Below are positions 46,900 through 58,860 of a stretch of 64,000 nt of DNA, piece after piece. Every line of letters starts with the position of its first letter. Within the stretch, counting starts at the first letter, position 1. Under the pieces are notes generated by a model. The model was given only the letters and a program-made list of their open reading frames with translations. It was not told the origin of the DNA and searched no databases. Position numbers and translations under genes: made by a program. Source of the stretch: Rhyacichthys aspro (lineage: Eukaryota > Chordata > Actinopteri > Gobiiformes > Rhyacichthyidae); the NCBI GenBank assembly GCA_036850595.1, contig CM072158.1, positions 16,445,422 to 16,509,421 of the forward strand, in the 5' to 3' direction.

Positions 46900-47420
46900 T
46901 GTCATCCGTCTAAGAGTGCCTTGCATCCATGGAGTGCGTGCTAGAGTGTGCTAATTAAACCCATTTATGGCAATTGTGTAGGCCCAAAGTCAGGAAGAGC
47001 ATGGATTTGACATACGGCACAAGAGGCTCGGATTAATGCAGCGCAGTCTCGAGTGCCGCTGATGGACTTGGAGTGCCGCTGTCCAGGCTCGACCCGCTAC
47101 TGCAGCCTGACTAATAGCCTGCACGACCGCCACATCATAAATACAATGTGATGGAGCGGCGAACAAAACAGGGGGCCTCTTTTAGCGCATTCATTCTGGA
47201 GAGGGAGAAATAAATTGAACGGGCGCGACAGAAGCTGTAGACTCAGGTGAAGAGCTCCTCGACGGCGCCGGGAATAAGAGAAGCCGAGGAGGAGTGGAGA
47301 TAAAAAAGGAAAGAACAGACGGCGGCAAAGAGTTTGAACAAGAACGAAACAAGCTACACAATAAAAGCAGTGAGAGGTAATCAAACAAGTCGAGAGATCT
47401 ATTGATCTTGCAGCAGTTGC
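46900..47420. promoter_or_regulatory. GC/CpG-raised island, candidate conserved element
   Basis: Unique block with GTGCTAATTAAACCCATTTA near 46948, a tandem-like GAGTGCCGCTG pair (47049 and 47071) and CpG-rich strings (CTCGACGGCGCCGGG near 47256). The minus-strand frame (47097-47384) starts with a hydrophobic run that could mimic a signal peptide, but no donor in the right phase was seen. Confidence 0.33.
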
Positions 47421-48769
47421 CTGAGGTTTGGCTTATGAGAGGTGTCAATCTCAAACTGATGAAGGTAGAATCTTTTCAAACATTCACTACCATTACATTG
47501 GACTAGATAAAGTTAAGATCTTAGTCAGTATATGATAACCAGACATCTAAAAATACACAAACATCTCGAAGTCAAACAAAAATTTCTCTTAGATAAGCAA
47601 ACATTCCCAAATAATACTACGACGCTACTATGGACCTGGTTAATTTACTTTGGTGTTTTACATATCTCATGCTGCATTGATGAGCTCCTCGGAAAGTGCA
47701 GTTTCAGAGTTAGAAAGACATTTCTCTCTGTTTTCAACTCATTGAGTAGCAATATTAACATTTCCAGTGACAAAGAGAAGTAGTTTGTTAGCTAAGTCCA
47801 ATTTACTTAGTCCAAATTTAAAAAAAATTTGCTTTGCGACAATGGCTGAATGCTATTAAACACCAGGACCACATGTATAAACCAACAGCAGAAGTGGAGG
47901 TTTTATAATTCGATTCTCTCCTGCGCATGTAAACTTGGACAAAGAGAAGAAGTTAAATGGACTAATACAGCTTGAAAGACTTCATCACTTTTGATTTTGA
48001 TAATTTCATGTAACTTATGCTGCATTTATGTGCTTCTTACATGGTGCACTTTCTGAGTTAGCATGACATTTCTCAGACTGGCTGGCCTGTAGGACGACAA
48101 ACCCTGTAACAATCTGCGTACAATCAGTGACTCTTCTGAGAAAAGACTGCAGGACGTTTAGCGGTCGAAACACGTCAAGCTAAAAACACTCTAAAACATT
48201 GGTCTGACTGTAAGAAATTAAAAATGAAGCTTTGTGAAAGACCAAATGAACATATTTGGATTATTTCTCAAACTCAGACTTGTATTCATGTGTCAAACCA
48301 CAAAGTCGGAGATGTAATGTTGCTGCTAAAAAATGACTTTTTAGTAGTTTTCTAGCTACAAAAGAGTTTAGAGAGGTTTAACGTTCACTCTTTTTTTGCA
48401 TATCAACAAAGGTTGAATGTTTTTAATAGAAAGACCACACAATTAGCCTGAAAGAAGCAAAGAAGACTCAAAAATGTAAACTTACCCATGCATCTAAACT
48501 CAAACAAAGACAGTGAACCGGTTAAATGTCCTAATAGAGCAACGAGGGAAGTTTTTTTTAATTTTAAGATTTTGTTCATTTTAAAAATCCCTCTCTTTCT
48601 ATTAAGCATTGTTCCTTTCAATGAACTATCTAAGCCAACAAACTGTACTGCCAACTAAAACTTAAAAAAGAAAGAACATTGTTATATACAGAATTTAGCC
48701 TAAGTACTTTATGTTGAATCATCCAAAACTCATCCACTATTAACCAGGGTGCTCATTTGCAATTACTCT
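47421..48769. other. Non-coding, nothing recognised
   Basis: AT-rich. No repeat or exon recognised. Confidence 0.55.
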
Positions 48770-49420
48770 TTAATTACCATGATAACTGTGATTATGTACT
48801 GAAGGGCAAAGTGGCCACTGAGTCTTGCGGCTATAAATCTCAACAAAGAGCTCCGTGGATGGCTGCCAGCATGAAAGACCGCCTCCTGCTCCTCATTCCA
48901 AGAACATGAACTCAAAACACTACTAAATCCTCAATTACGCACTTGCCCTTGGACTTCCCGTGTCACATTAATTGGCGCCCTTTTCGATAAAAAAAAAAAA
49001 AAAGTTTACTGAAAAAAGGCTCACCTTGTGCAGATAAGGGAGCAATCTGTTAAGCCCATTTCCCATTAGGTTCAATCTAATTCCTCAGGCAAAGCGGCTA
49101 ATACTGTGCCAACGTTTTCAATCAGAGCCGCTCGGATATGGCCGCTCTTTTGGGACAGGTGGTGCAGACTTGTCCCGCCGCTTTCTCTTGTTTGGTTGGA
49201 GATATAACTGCGTGAACATGTGATTTGCATTTAAGCGCACGCAGGCAATGCATCAGGCTTGACAAGTTTACTTAGGGAGGTAGAGGAAGCGAACAGCTCA
49301 TCAATACTTCGCCGGCAGAAGAATCATCCCGCTGCCACTTGTTCATAGACCATTAATAACGAGCGGCGCGTTTTCCGCTGCGAGGGAGGACGACAGGGGA
49401 AAGCACAAAGAATACGGCGC
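48770..49420. promoter_or_regulatory. GC-raised island with octamer-type site, candidate conserved element
   Basis: Repeat-free apart from an A run (about 48989-49003). Contains TGTCACATTAATTGGCGCC near 48960, ATTTGCAT (49223-49230, reverse octamer) next to TTAAGCGCACGC, and GACCATTAATAACGAGCGGC near 49348. No recognisable translation. Confidence 0.36.
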
Positions 49421-49792
49421 GGAGGGAAAGAGTGTGGAAGTTTTATTAAACAGAGAACGCACTCGTGATGGAAAGCACTGTGGAGATAGTAAACACTGTA
49501 GATTGACAGTATACAGGTGCAGCAAGGTCAAAGAAGAGTCTTCTATTGCAACATTCTGCTCATTTTATTCATACCAGAAAATGGATGAAAACAAGGCGTC
49601 CTTTAGATACGGTTTCTATTGTCAGAAATCTAAGAGACTGGAAACTGCTGCAGTGAATAGTAGTTAAAGAAGCTTTTAGATACAACCTCTGATTCCTGCA
49701 TTTAAGAACTCCCCAATGAATGTAACAAGCTATGCTACTTTTTAATCCGTTATTACCTCTTTTTTTCAGTTTTGTATTTAGTTTGAAAGTTT
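49421..49792. other. Non-coding, nothing recognised
   Basis: AT-rich. The 77-codon plus frame at 49434-49667 has no recognisable domain. Confidence 0.5.
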
Positions 49793-50163
49793 AATCACCT
49801 AACAGCTTATTGTAGGCTTGATTATCAAGGATTTTAATAGATGAGAATGATCAGCCCACAACGGGATTTTAGCAAATCAAGGCTTGCTCCAGAAAACTCC
49901 AGGAAATTGGTTATTCTGTTGCAAAATACAGCGAAACAGAAACAGATAACAATAGAGAAAAGGGCAACAAATTAAACATGGATAAATATTGTCAATTGTC
50001 AATGCTGCGATGCAATGCTTAAAGTTTCAAGTAAGTTCTAAACTTTGATTTAGTGTTCGTATTTTGCAGAGGAAAATTGGTCCGATTTTATATATTTTTT
50101 TAAATAAAAGAAGCATAAAGGTAACGACACTGCTGTTGGGGGAGAGTGGTGGGGCTGAGACAC
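49793..50163. repeat. Copy B of an old dispersed repeat (partner 26386-26854)
   Basis: Shares the ordered blocks listed for copy A, ending in ACTGCTGTTGGGGGAGAGTGG, but about 100 bp shorter. The 23-kb separation suggests two insertions of one mobile family rather than segmental duplication. Confidence 0.75.
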
Positions 50164-51089
50164 TGCAGCTTTAACAAGAATGAAATGCAATGTTTTTATT
50201 CATGAAGCAAAATCTGAAAGAGCTGATTCTATCTAAAACCTGAGACTATAAAAGCTAGCTTTGTTTTTTGTTTTGAATTTGTTGAAATAGAAACATCTGT
50301 TCTGTCGGCATGTTACCAATATTAGCCTTTAGTCTAGTTTTCCTACATTAAATGAATAAAAAAGAGTGGCGTCTGCTACGTAAAAATGTGACGTTATAAA
50401 AGTAACATACAACTTAGGTTTGAATCTTTGAGTTCTTTTGAGATCTTTAAATCTTTGTGATGCAAGAGATTAAACGTAGGTTATAATTGCTGTATATACT
50501 GCTATAATAAAGAGTACTTTTGGGAAAAAGCAAGATTGTTTCTGCTTCTAAAACATTGACTTCAAAATGTTTTTTTTACATTTTGGGAACGTCACAATTT
50601 TTGCTAAGATTTTTATTTTGAGAGAGAGAGAGAGAGGGGAATGGCCTGAGCCAGAATGAATCCCGGGTCTTCTGAGTAGGTGGTATGTGTGGAAAGTCAG
50701 AATTCTCTATTGTCCAATCAACAGAATGCCGTGTTTTGTAGAAAGTTGAGGCGTTACCAAAGTATGGCGAGCCTTTATGGCCTGGCTTGTACTTCCTTTG
50801 ACAACAGCCAGTGACCTGCACTGACCCAACCCACACTGTACCCCTCCATCCCACTGCTTTGCTCAAGTTGCCATTCATCAAGCTATAGTTATACCACCGG
50901 TTATTGACAACACTTTGTGAGATTGAAGTCAAGAGGCGTTTTATTTCTTTTATAGCTCTTCACTTTCTCTCGCTCACATCTTGAAAATGGCAGTGGGAAA
51001 AGTATTATTTTCTTCTATGGTACAGCGTGGCTTGTAGGAGACAGTCCATCTTGACTTAATAAAGACTTGTGTTGCGGTGCATCTGCGGT
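50164..51089. other. Non-coding; GA microsatellite
   Basis: AT-rich to 50580. A GA run of about eight units lies at 50620-50636. The 118-codon minus frame (50576-50932) has no recognisable domain. Confidence 0.5.
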
Positions 51090-51380
51090 CAGACAGCGCT
51101 ATCGTCTTTACCCGACCGTTTTGGCCCATAAAGGTCAACACTATCAGTCATAACCTGCTCGGATATCTCCCGTCACTTCCTGATCTTATGATAAATGATG
51201 ACGAATGGCGGCGGTTATAGCTCTGCAGTGCGTTTTGATCGATCTCTCACATATGCAGCGTGTTTACTCGATACATCCCTCCGTCTGCGTGCCTCCATTT
51301 AGTGTCTGTTTTGTTCCACGTGACGATTCAATTACTTCCGCTAATGTATCGGCCCTTTCATGAAGACGTCCAACATCGGA
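51090..51380. promoter_or_regulatory. GC-raised island, candidate conserved element
   Basis: Unique block with GTTTTGATCGATCTC near 51231 and CpGs (ATGGCGGCGG near 51204). No exon signal. Confidence 0.28.
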
Positions 51381-51385
51381 GGGCA

Positions 51386-51421
51386 GATACAGAGGTCAGG
51401 CGTGATACAGAGGTCAGGCGT
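51386..51421. repeat. Perfect two-copy 18-bp tandem repeat with AGGTCA half-sites
   Basis: GATACAGAGGTCAGGCGT occurs twice without a mismatch. Each copy carries AGGTCA, the nuclear-receptor half-site, giving a direct repeat with 12-bp spacing. Confidence 0.92.
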
Positions 51422-52264
51422 AATGCAAAAACATGTTATTTTCAAAAAGCTTTTAATAGATAGCATGCCTCGATGAGTGAATAGGAAAATGCTGTATGTT
51501 TCTTTCACCCGGGAAAGTGTCATTTCACCCACTGGGTCACACCTGTGCGGTTTTCCATCATTTATGCATGCAGATGTGGTTTTGTGGCTATTTATGTAAA
51601 GCAGCTATAAATCATTATTGGAAGTGAGAAATTTCCTGCATTAAAGTGATTTAAAGAGACATACATATGGTGTTCCCTAGAGACAGATATAAATGTTAAT
51701 GCTCGAGCTTAAAACAGGCGCTTGGAGTGGTAACTTTGTGTGAAAAGAATCTCATGGATAAATAAGAGACTACGAACATTGACGCATTTGAAAGTGAAGA
51801 AGAATGATTTGGCTCGTGGTTAGTTTAAAAGTTCAGGGCTATAACAACTCATCAATCAATCAATAAAGAAAAAATAGACAACAATATAGCCATTGCCAAG
51901 TGACGCACTGTATGCCTCATCCGAACTGCTAACTGAGAATGTATTATGCGTTAGCCAGGTAATGGATGTTTATGATTCGCCACCAATAAAGCACTTTGAC
52001 GGGTCACATGACAAAAAACGAAGCGAAAATCTTTGCTTTAGTCAGCATTTGAAATAATGGCGGACCCTGTGTTTTGGGCAGAAAAGAGGCAAATAATAAT
52101 GCAGTGGAAAAATAAACTTGGGAGAACTTTATCTTGTGTTATCGCTTTGAGAAAGTAATTTGGTCAACTTATGGAGCGACCAGTGACAGGATTCACAGTA
52201 AGTTAGTGGAGTTTGTAGGTTTTTTTTCATTAAAATGTTAGGTTTAACTAGTTCTGATGATAGA
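51422..52264. other. Non-coding, nothing recognised
   Basis: AT-rich spacer up to the TA target site of the adjacent element. Confidence 0.55.
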
Positions 52265-52266
52265 TA

Positions 52267-52588
52267 CAGTACTGTGCAAAGGTTTTAGTCAGTTTTAATC
52301 ATGGAGTCTGGCCTGGTCCTGTCTGGGATTACATGGTCTGGTTTTTCCTTTTCAGATTTGATGGTCTGGTTAAGTCCAGTTTGGCCTGGTTTTGTCTGAG
52401 ATTCTCCAAATGTTTGATCAAAACCTGCCCAGATCCTTCAAAAACTGAGACACTAGCTCGAACTGTTGCTGTTTTGAGGCAAAGTTCTGTTTTTTCACTT
52501 TGCATTTTATAAACCTAATATAACTTAATACTTTATAGTTTATTTTACTTTTTATATCTACACTTGCCTAAAATTTTGCACAGTACTG
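52267..52588. mobile_element. Tc1/mariner-type miniature element, 322 bp, TA target duplication
   Basis: Left end CAGTACTGTGCAAAGGTTTT. The complement of the right end is CAGTACTGTGCAAAATTTTA. The first 14 bp are identical and both run into TTTTAG. TA lies directly outside both ends (52265-52266 and 52589-52590), the Tc1/mariner signature. The left third of the body holds CTGGT-rich degenerate repeats (52305-52410) resembling the complement of the AGGACTAAACC arrays at 28.7 and 34 kb. No transposase frame, so it would be mobilised in trans. Confidence 0.82.
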
Positions 52589-52590
52589 TA

Positions 52591-55079
52591 CAACTGCAAG
52601 CAAACATACAAGTGACTTAAAATACACAACCCAACAGTAGTGTCTGTTAGATACAAAAACAAGTGCTGATAGCCTAAAATGAGGCTGAAAAACTGTGTTC
52701 ATTAGAGATCTTTGCTATTCCTTTTTACACGTGATTTTCAGTAAAACACCAAAAGCATGTGTTAAATGTAAATTGTGCAGCGGTGTGGGCCTACAATCAT
52801 TTTGTATTGTCTCTCTCACAGAAACACACAAACCCACAAATGAATTCATACTGAGTAAGATCCGCTGCAGCTGTGACTCCTGAGCCACAATATTTGTATG
52901 TTGTACATCTGCTGCTAAAAAAACACCATTAACCTTTGTCGGTCTGCAAAGAGATATGTACAATGTGATCATGCCTTGTTTCTATCTAATACATACAATC
53001 AAGAATACATCCGAGTTCATTCTTTAGTGTTCATTCTTTGCCAAAACCTGACATACTCTGATTCACTGGGACCTGTTAGATGCACGAGGCAGCAAAATGG
53101 TCAAAATCTCATTTCCCACTAACTGCATTGTGCACTTTTTTGCACTTGGGGAGGGAATGAGTAGATTGGCACTGGAGGGCATATGCTGTTGTGTGAAATT
53201 GTTTCATTACTGACCCACGATGGTCCTGGTCCTCAGATGCATGGTGAAAAACCCCAGTCGCCATTTTGTGTCAAGGCCAACATTTTTCGGGAGGCTCGAT
53301 TTAGTCACTTTTATTTTTTTATTTACTTTCATTTGCTTAAATTTCAGCCTCCAAAGCACAAGGTGATCTGTAATTAAAACTGAATTGTCAGAAACATTCT
53401 CTCTCTCACATATATATCTTAAAGACCTATGTTTTCAAAGGCGTTTGGAATGTAATAATGATTTATCCACTTTACCAATTTTTAAAGGAGCTATTCCAAA
53501 CATTATAATATTTTCATCAGCTTGCAATGACTCCCAGAAAAATCTTAGCTTAGAAAAATATCCCTTTAGTAAAGTCTTTTACTGAACATTTGTAAAGTAA
53601 TTGTGACCATTTGCATAACGTTGGGAAATGGCATGAATAAAAAACATCATCTGAGTATTTTGCATTTACTTTCATCAGCATTAGTGAACCCTTTTTATCT
53701 ACTGCTCTCTAATGCTTCTCTGACTTTTGCCATCTTGGTCACACTTAACCAACCTTTCAAATGCTTGGATGTGCTATGCAACTCTTCTAAAACATTATTA
53801 TATAAAGCTTAACTACATACTGCACATCTATATTAGCCCCATAAACCACGGCTACATTTCTACCAGCACAAGGACTAATAGGCTTTATCGAACATGCAGC
53901 TACATGAGAATTGTGTGGAAATTGCTTCAGTTCTTATTAGAGTCTGACAAAGGTCATTACTCGGCTAATGTACTTTTGACATGGCTGCTTTTCAGTGCAA
54001 ATGAGTGTTCTTTGAGTACAGTTGCCGCTGCTGAACACGAGCACTGATTAAAGGGAGTTTTTAAAAAGCCTGGAACAATTTTGTCATTAAAAATCAACTT
54101 ATTGGTCAGACAGATTTAAGAAATACATAACGAGACAATTAAACTAGAAAATATGTAGAGTGTAATAAGTTAAGTGTAACAAAATGAACTTGAATATAGG
54201 AGTTTGGAAAAAATCTACAGAATTTCATAGTGACTGACTACCTGGCTAGTGATTGGATTATCAAACGCAGATTCAATAAAATATTCAATCAGAGCAGCTC
54301 AATGTTTGCTTATTTGTTAGCATCCCCGTTAGCTTCTGCCATAGCAGTTGCTAGTCTTCATTGGGTCCACATCATAAATAACAACCATTCAAATACAAAT
54401 GTTGAGATGGTATGTACAACATTAACACAATTACATCATCCAAATAAAAAACAATCAGCATACTCATACATACATTCAGTCAAATGGTGGAGTTATGTTT
54501 TTTTGTTTTTTTTATTGTTTTAGGTCATTTTGTGATGCTCTGGAAAAAACTGATTTCTGTAGAAAATTGGTTTTAGGACGGGTGGCAATTAAGAGCCAGC
54601 AGCGCCATGTTGTTTACGTTCTTATTGGTAAAACGGTCGCTACATCTTCAAATATTCAATAAAAACTCCCATATCTGTCAGTACTGCTTCATCATTGGAC
54701 AGACCCTTCAAGTTTGGCCACGGTTTGGAAACAAATACTTGGAGCTGTTCAAGATGGATTTTCGTGAGTTTATTAATTCCCAAATCTCACAATAATCCAG
54801 CCTCAGCGCAAGGTTAATAAACCACCAAAAAGATCAAGATAGATACTGGAATTGTCGAGGGGTAGACAGGAAGTTTCACTCATATTCAGAGATTATACTG
54901 TATAAACACAAGCATTTAGCCGACAAATGCTAAAAGCTACAAGTCACTGACCTCTGAATATCATGATGAGATTAATATACACATTGATAAAGCTGCAAAA
55001 CCTACAGTAAGATAAAATGCACCTTTCGATATCAACATCAGACAAATGAAAATACCACTGCTGTTGCCGAGGTGTGCTG
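52591..55079. other. Non-coding, nothing recognised
   Basis: AT-rich. Several open frames of 60-106 codons without recognisable domains. Confidence 0.5.
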
Positions 55080-55440
55080 TATCTTTTTGGTGTTGTCACT
55101 TGTGGAAGAGTGTAGTGCACAGTGCCGCCGGATACAAAGGAGATTCTTTTCATTAGGGCACGTTCTCCTTTCATTTCTCATCTAATCGCACTATCTTCAA
55201 CCCCCCCACCTCCCCCACTCTCCACTGAGACATCAATTACAAGACTCCATCTCCCGCCATCTCTCCAAACCTCTCCAAACCCTATCTGTAACACTTAGCC
55301 ACTTAATGCTATTGTTAGCCGTGTCATGAGGAGAAGCCAGCGTGAATAGTGGCTGATGAATTAAAACAGACCTTGTCCAAAAGGCGGGGGGTCTTCAACA
55401 CCTGCATTACGGCACACTGACGGAGAGAGTGACAGGCTCG
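55080..55440. promoter_or_regulatory. Candidate conserved element with C-rich tract
   Basis: Mixed-composition block with a C-rich stretch (55199-55224), a CTCTCCAAAC duplication (55261-55280) and CACTTAATGCTATTGTTAGCC near 55292. No exon signal. Confidence 0.25.
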
Positions 55441-56539
55441 CTAAACTGCTGTTAGATATGAAAATTTTATGGAGAGTGCTTGAGGAAACAGTTTTTGTGT
55501 GGGAAGCTGATTTAAGTAGATGTATCAAGACTTTTTTTTTTGTTTTTTATCCGTTTCTCCACTGACCTAAATGCATTAGTTGGAGGAGCCACTCATTCCT
55601 ACATTTGTGCTTCCAATTAGATGTGACACTTGGAGGAAAAGGAATCGAGCCTAAAATCTTCTTCAAAAATAGCCTGTGCCCGTGTATGAAAATGTGTTTG
55701 GTAATGGCCTGCATAGATTTGTGCAATATGCATGTTTGCATGATGCCATGACATGTTTCGCCCGGTGGCTTTGACGCTCATTTCCATATGTTGAACGCAT
55801 ATGAATAAATGCCAAGAGAGGCTCAGGGCAGAAGAAGTCAGTCATGTGGAGCGACCAATTGACCAAACGCAGCAAGGGATGCATAAAAAAAAAAAAAAAA
55901 AAAAAAAACATCAGCAAAGTATGCTAATGAACTACTTACTGATCTAATGGTAAAAAAATAAAGTCATACTGTTAAGAATTTATTATTTTTTTCTTTAAAT
56001 GTCCATTTATATGTTGAGAATAGAGTATCACATTTGTTTTTGATTCTGCTGAGCACATGCACTGATTAAAGGCATTAAAGAAAAAAGAAAAACTCATTTG
56101 TTTTGAAAAGCCCACTTGGGAAATATAGAAGCCACAATTGGAAATATTTAAAGGGACTAAAGATTTTTTTTTATACATGGACTATGATGGATTATACTGT
56201 TCTAAACAAAATCATTTTCGCAAATAGCACCCAACCGACTACATGTGTGCTGTCAGTGAGTGGGTATTTGAATAAGAAAGTGGCCATAAATAAGAAAAGC
56301 CACAAGCTCCAAGTCATTATTGTGTGTAAATCACCACATTTTTCACATCCATTTGTAATATTGAAAAAAGTTGGCCACTGAACTGCCTTTTCAGTGTCTT
56401 TAGAAAAGCTTTGGATGTTTTTAAATAGCTGCAATGCATCTGGATCATAGTGTCGGCCCTAATTCATCATATCTATTTTATTATGCATTAAAAAAAAAGA
56501 GTACAAAACAGAAAACATGCATTAAAATTTCTACCCATT
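55441..56539. other. Non-coding; 24-nt A run
   Basis: Poly-A of 24 nt at 55885-55908. The rest is AT-rich without a recognised repeat or exon. Confidence 0.55.
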
Positions 56540-56642
56540 GTCCTTTACTGGGGCTGGGGCTGGAGCCTATCCCGGCTGCTTTGGGAGAGACATGGGACAA
56601 CTGCCAGTTAATTAATCGCAGGGTTAACAGAGTAGAACACAC
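56540..56642 (-). mobile_element. Fish non-LTR retroposon 3' fragment (same family as 16560)
   Basis: GGGGCTGGAGCCTATCCCGG, CTGCTTTGGGAGAGACATGG, AACTGCCAGTTAATTAATCG and CAGGGTTAACAGAGTAGA in family order. The closest of the six copies to the usual CTGGAGCCTATCCC core. Confidence 0.75.
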
Positions 56643-58689
56643 TTTTTACGATTTTGAAACACCCTCTGAATGTTTGTCTGTGAAGGTTCTCAGTCGTCTA
56701 GGTCAACTGATAATAAATTTGGCTTCTTTTTTCTTCACCATCCACTAAATATTTATGCAAGTGGCTGCTTGATATTCCGAATACATCATCTGGAGGTGAA
56801 AGGTTTTAGAAAAGTCGGCGTGTTTCTTCCTTGTCAAAAGACTCTTGCTGAACACGTTTGGTAAATTGCAACTGAAATGTCATACACTTCCATTGCAAAA
56901 ACCAACCGGAGCAGAAACTATTTATTAGCGTATAGCTCCAGCCTAAAGACAACATAAGTGCAAGAATAAGACTCAAATGAGTTTTAGGATTTATGTCGTC
57001 TGATGGATGACGGACGAGTTATACGTCAAAACATTTCCCCATGATGTCAGTGCATATCCATTTTGCAAGATCATTTAATCGTCACATTAAGCATCTGTCA
57101 CAAAAATCACAAAAATCCTCATCACCTGGCCATACACATTCACTTCCCTGTAATTCTCTCAGTGAAGTTGGTCAGAAATCCTTTCCTTTTACAGCTATTT
57201 CCACATTTATTTGCACAATAACACATATAGGAGTGTCATTTTGGATGGGTTTTGTTCAGATTATTCCAGTCTGATGTCAACTATCCAACTGCATCCAGAG
57301 GTAGTTTATTGTTATTATTTAAAAAAAAGAATGGGGATGGATGATCATGCATGCGTAGGTATTCACCGGCGGCACTAAAAGGTAGAATATGTCGGTCTTG
57401 AGCTTGATGATGACTATATTTCTACTTTACATTATTTATTTGGAGACGGTGTAAACAAAAAAATCATCCAGGAGAGTATGTGAATAGTAAAGTGAGTGAA
57501 GAAATGCAGAAGCCCCCCAAACCACGACAGCCACTTGTCCCCCGAGCGCTGAACTCCATTACTCAGACAGGGCTCTGACTGCAGCGTCCCCACTGTCCCC
57601 CTCCCCACAGACCCCCGAGCCAGACACCCGACTGTTTTTAGCCAATTCAAACAGTCATTTCCACAAAGTTTTCAGAAGAATCTCAAAGTTTTCTCTGTAT
57701 TTTTAGGCCAATTCTACTTCTACAATGAAGAAAAAACATGAAGAACTAGGTCTGAAAATACCTGTCAATACTAATACGCTTTATTAATATGAAACTATGT
57801 ATTTTTAAGTTTCATAATAATCAAATGGTATGTTGTTTAATCAAACTATAAAATAAATTAGATTATAGGAGATAGTACTCAGCTTTTAGGATCTACATTT
57901 TTAGAAGACTCAGTTATAAGGCCAGTGACTCAACATTAAATTACACTTTGATATATTTGCTACTCAAATCTGTAAAAATGGTATACTTTAAATTGTCCCG
58001 TATTTACATATTTCATCCATATTTCTCAATAGTGGAATAAACTTTTAGCTAACTTTTCCTCTTTAAACTTCATCTAACTTCCCTTCAAATAAGTTATCTA
58101 AACTCAATTTCTTAATTTTATTCATTCCAACATCACCAATAAAGTAAACCCACTTAACTTTCTTTTATTCTTTTTCTGCAGTTTACCCTTTAAGCATTAC
58201 ACTGTAGCTGGCAAATGTGTAGCTATTGATAGTCACATCAACAACATCTAAATAAATATAGCAGGTGTCTTAAAGCAGTGTTGTAATTGCACATGTATTC
58301 CTTGTTCTGGAGTACACCACGGTGTGACTTGCCCATTGTTCATTAATAAAGGGATGAAGTTAGATCTAAAACAAAACTCTTGCAATAAGAACAGGGCACT
58401 TATGGTACTGTTATAGTAGCAATATTAAATGGAAGCTGTTAAATTTGCTTTCCTTCAAACAGAGGTGTGTTCACTGCCTGCATTACAAACTGGCACAGAT
58501 CATCTACTTCAGTCTACATTACTTATTAAAAGACACAAAAAGCAAACAAAAACAATCCTGAAAAACTGTATGTGGTTTTTTTTACCATTTTGGTTTAAAT
58601 TTGCTTTATATTTTATGGAATTATGACTAATTTCACTTAGATTCCATACATCTACTCAATAAGGTGAGAGTTAGCATCCAATAGCCCTT
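56643..58689. other. Non-coding; GC-raised patch with a strong acceptor-like tract
   Basis: AT-rich except 57500-57640. There, a C/T tract and CCCCACAG at about 57584-57608 resemble a plus-strand acceptor, but no donor or recognisable translation follows. Confidence 0.45.
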
Positions 58690-58860
58690 TTTTATTCCAG
58701 TCATATATCCCGCCAGTGCAGCAGCTCTCATTAGATCCATGCAGCCCTGACCATTATTGATCGGTCAGTCGCAGTAGCAATTTATTCTGGCCATCATTAT
58801 GAAGTTACACTGACCTTTGACAGAGTGTTATTAAGCTTTTATGCCGAGATCCAGGTCACA
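58690..58860. promoter_or_regulatory. Candidate conserved element
   Basis: Repeat-free patch with CTCATTAGATCCATGCAGCC near 58727, CCATTATTGATCGGTCAG near 58752 and GTTATTAAGCTTTTATGCCG near 58826. Composition and motif density differ from the AT-rich flanks. Confidence 0.33.

Noticed and set aside
47097..47384. Possible signal-peptide exon 1 of the receptor gene on minus
   Set aside because: Hydrophobic start but no phase-1 donor and no family resemblance. Kept only as a low-grade finding.
48505..48525. CAGTGAACCGGTT resembles part of miR-128
   Set aside because: The 5' TCA and the 3' part of the mature sequence do not match, and no complementary arm forming a hairpin was seen nearby.
56675..56735. 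GTGAAGGTTCTCAGTCGTC as a known fish repeat fragment
   Set aside because: The string seems familiar from fish genomes, but I could not place it in a family or define its ends.
57584..57760. Acceptor-like C/T tract with CCCCACAG and 31 open codons
   Set aside because: No donor before the stop and no recognisable peptide.
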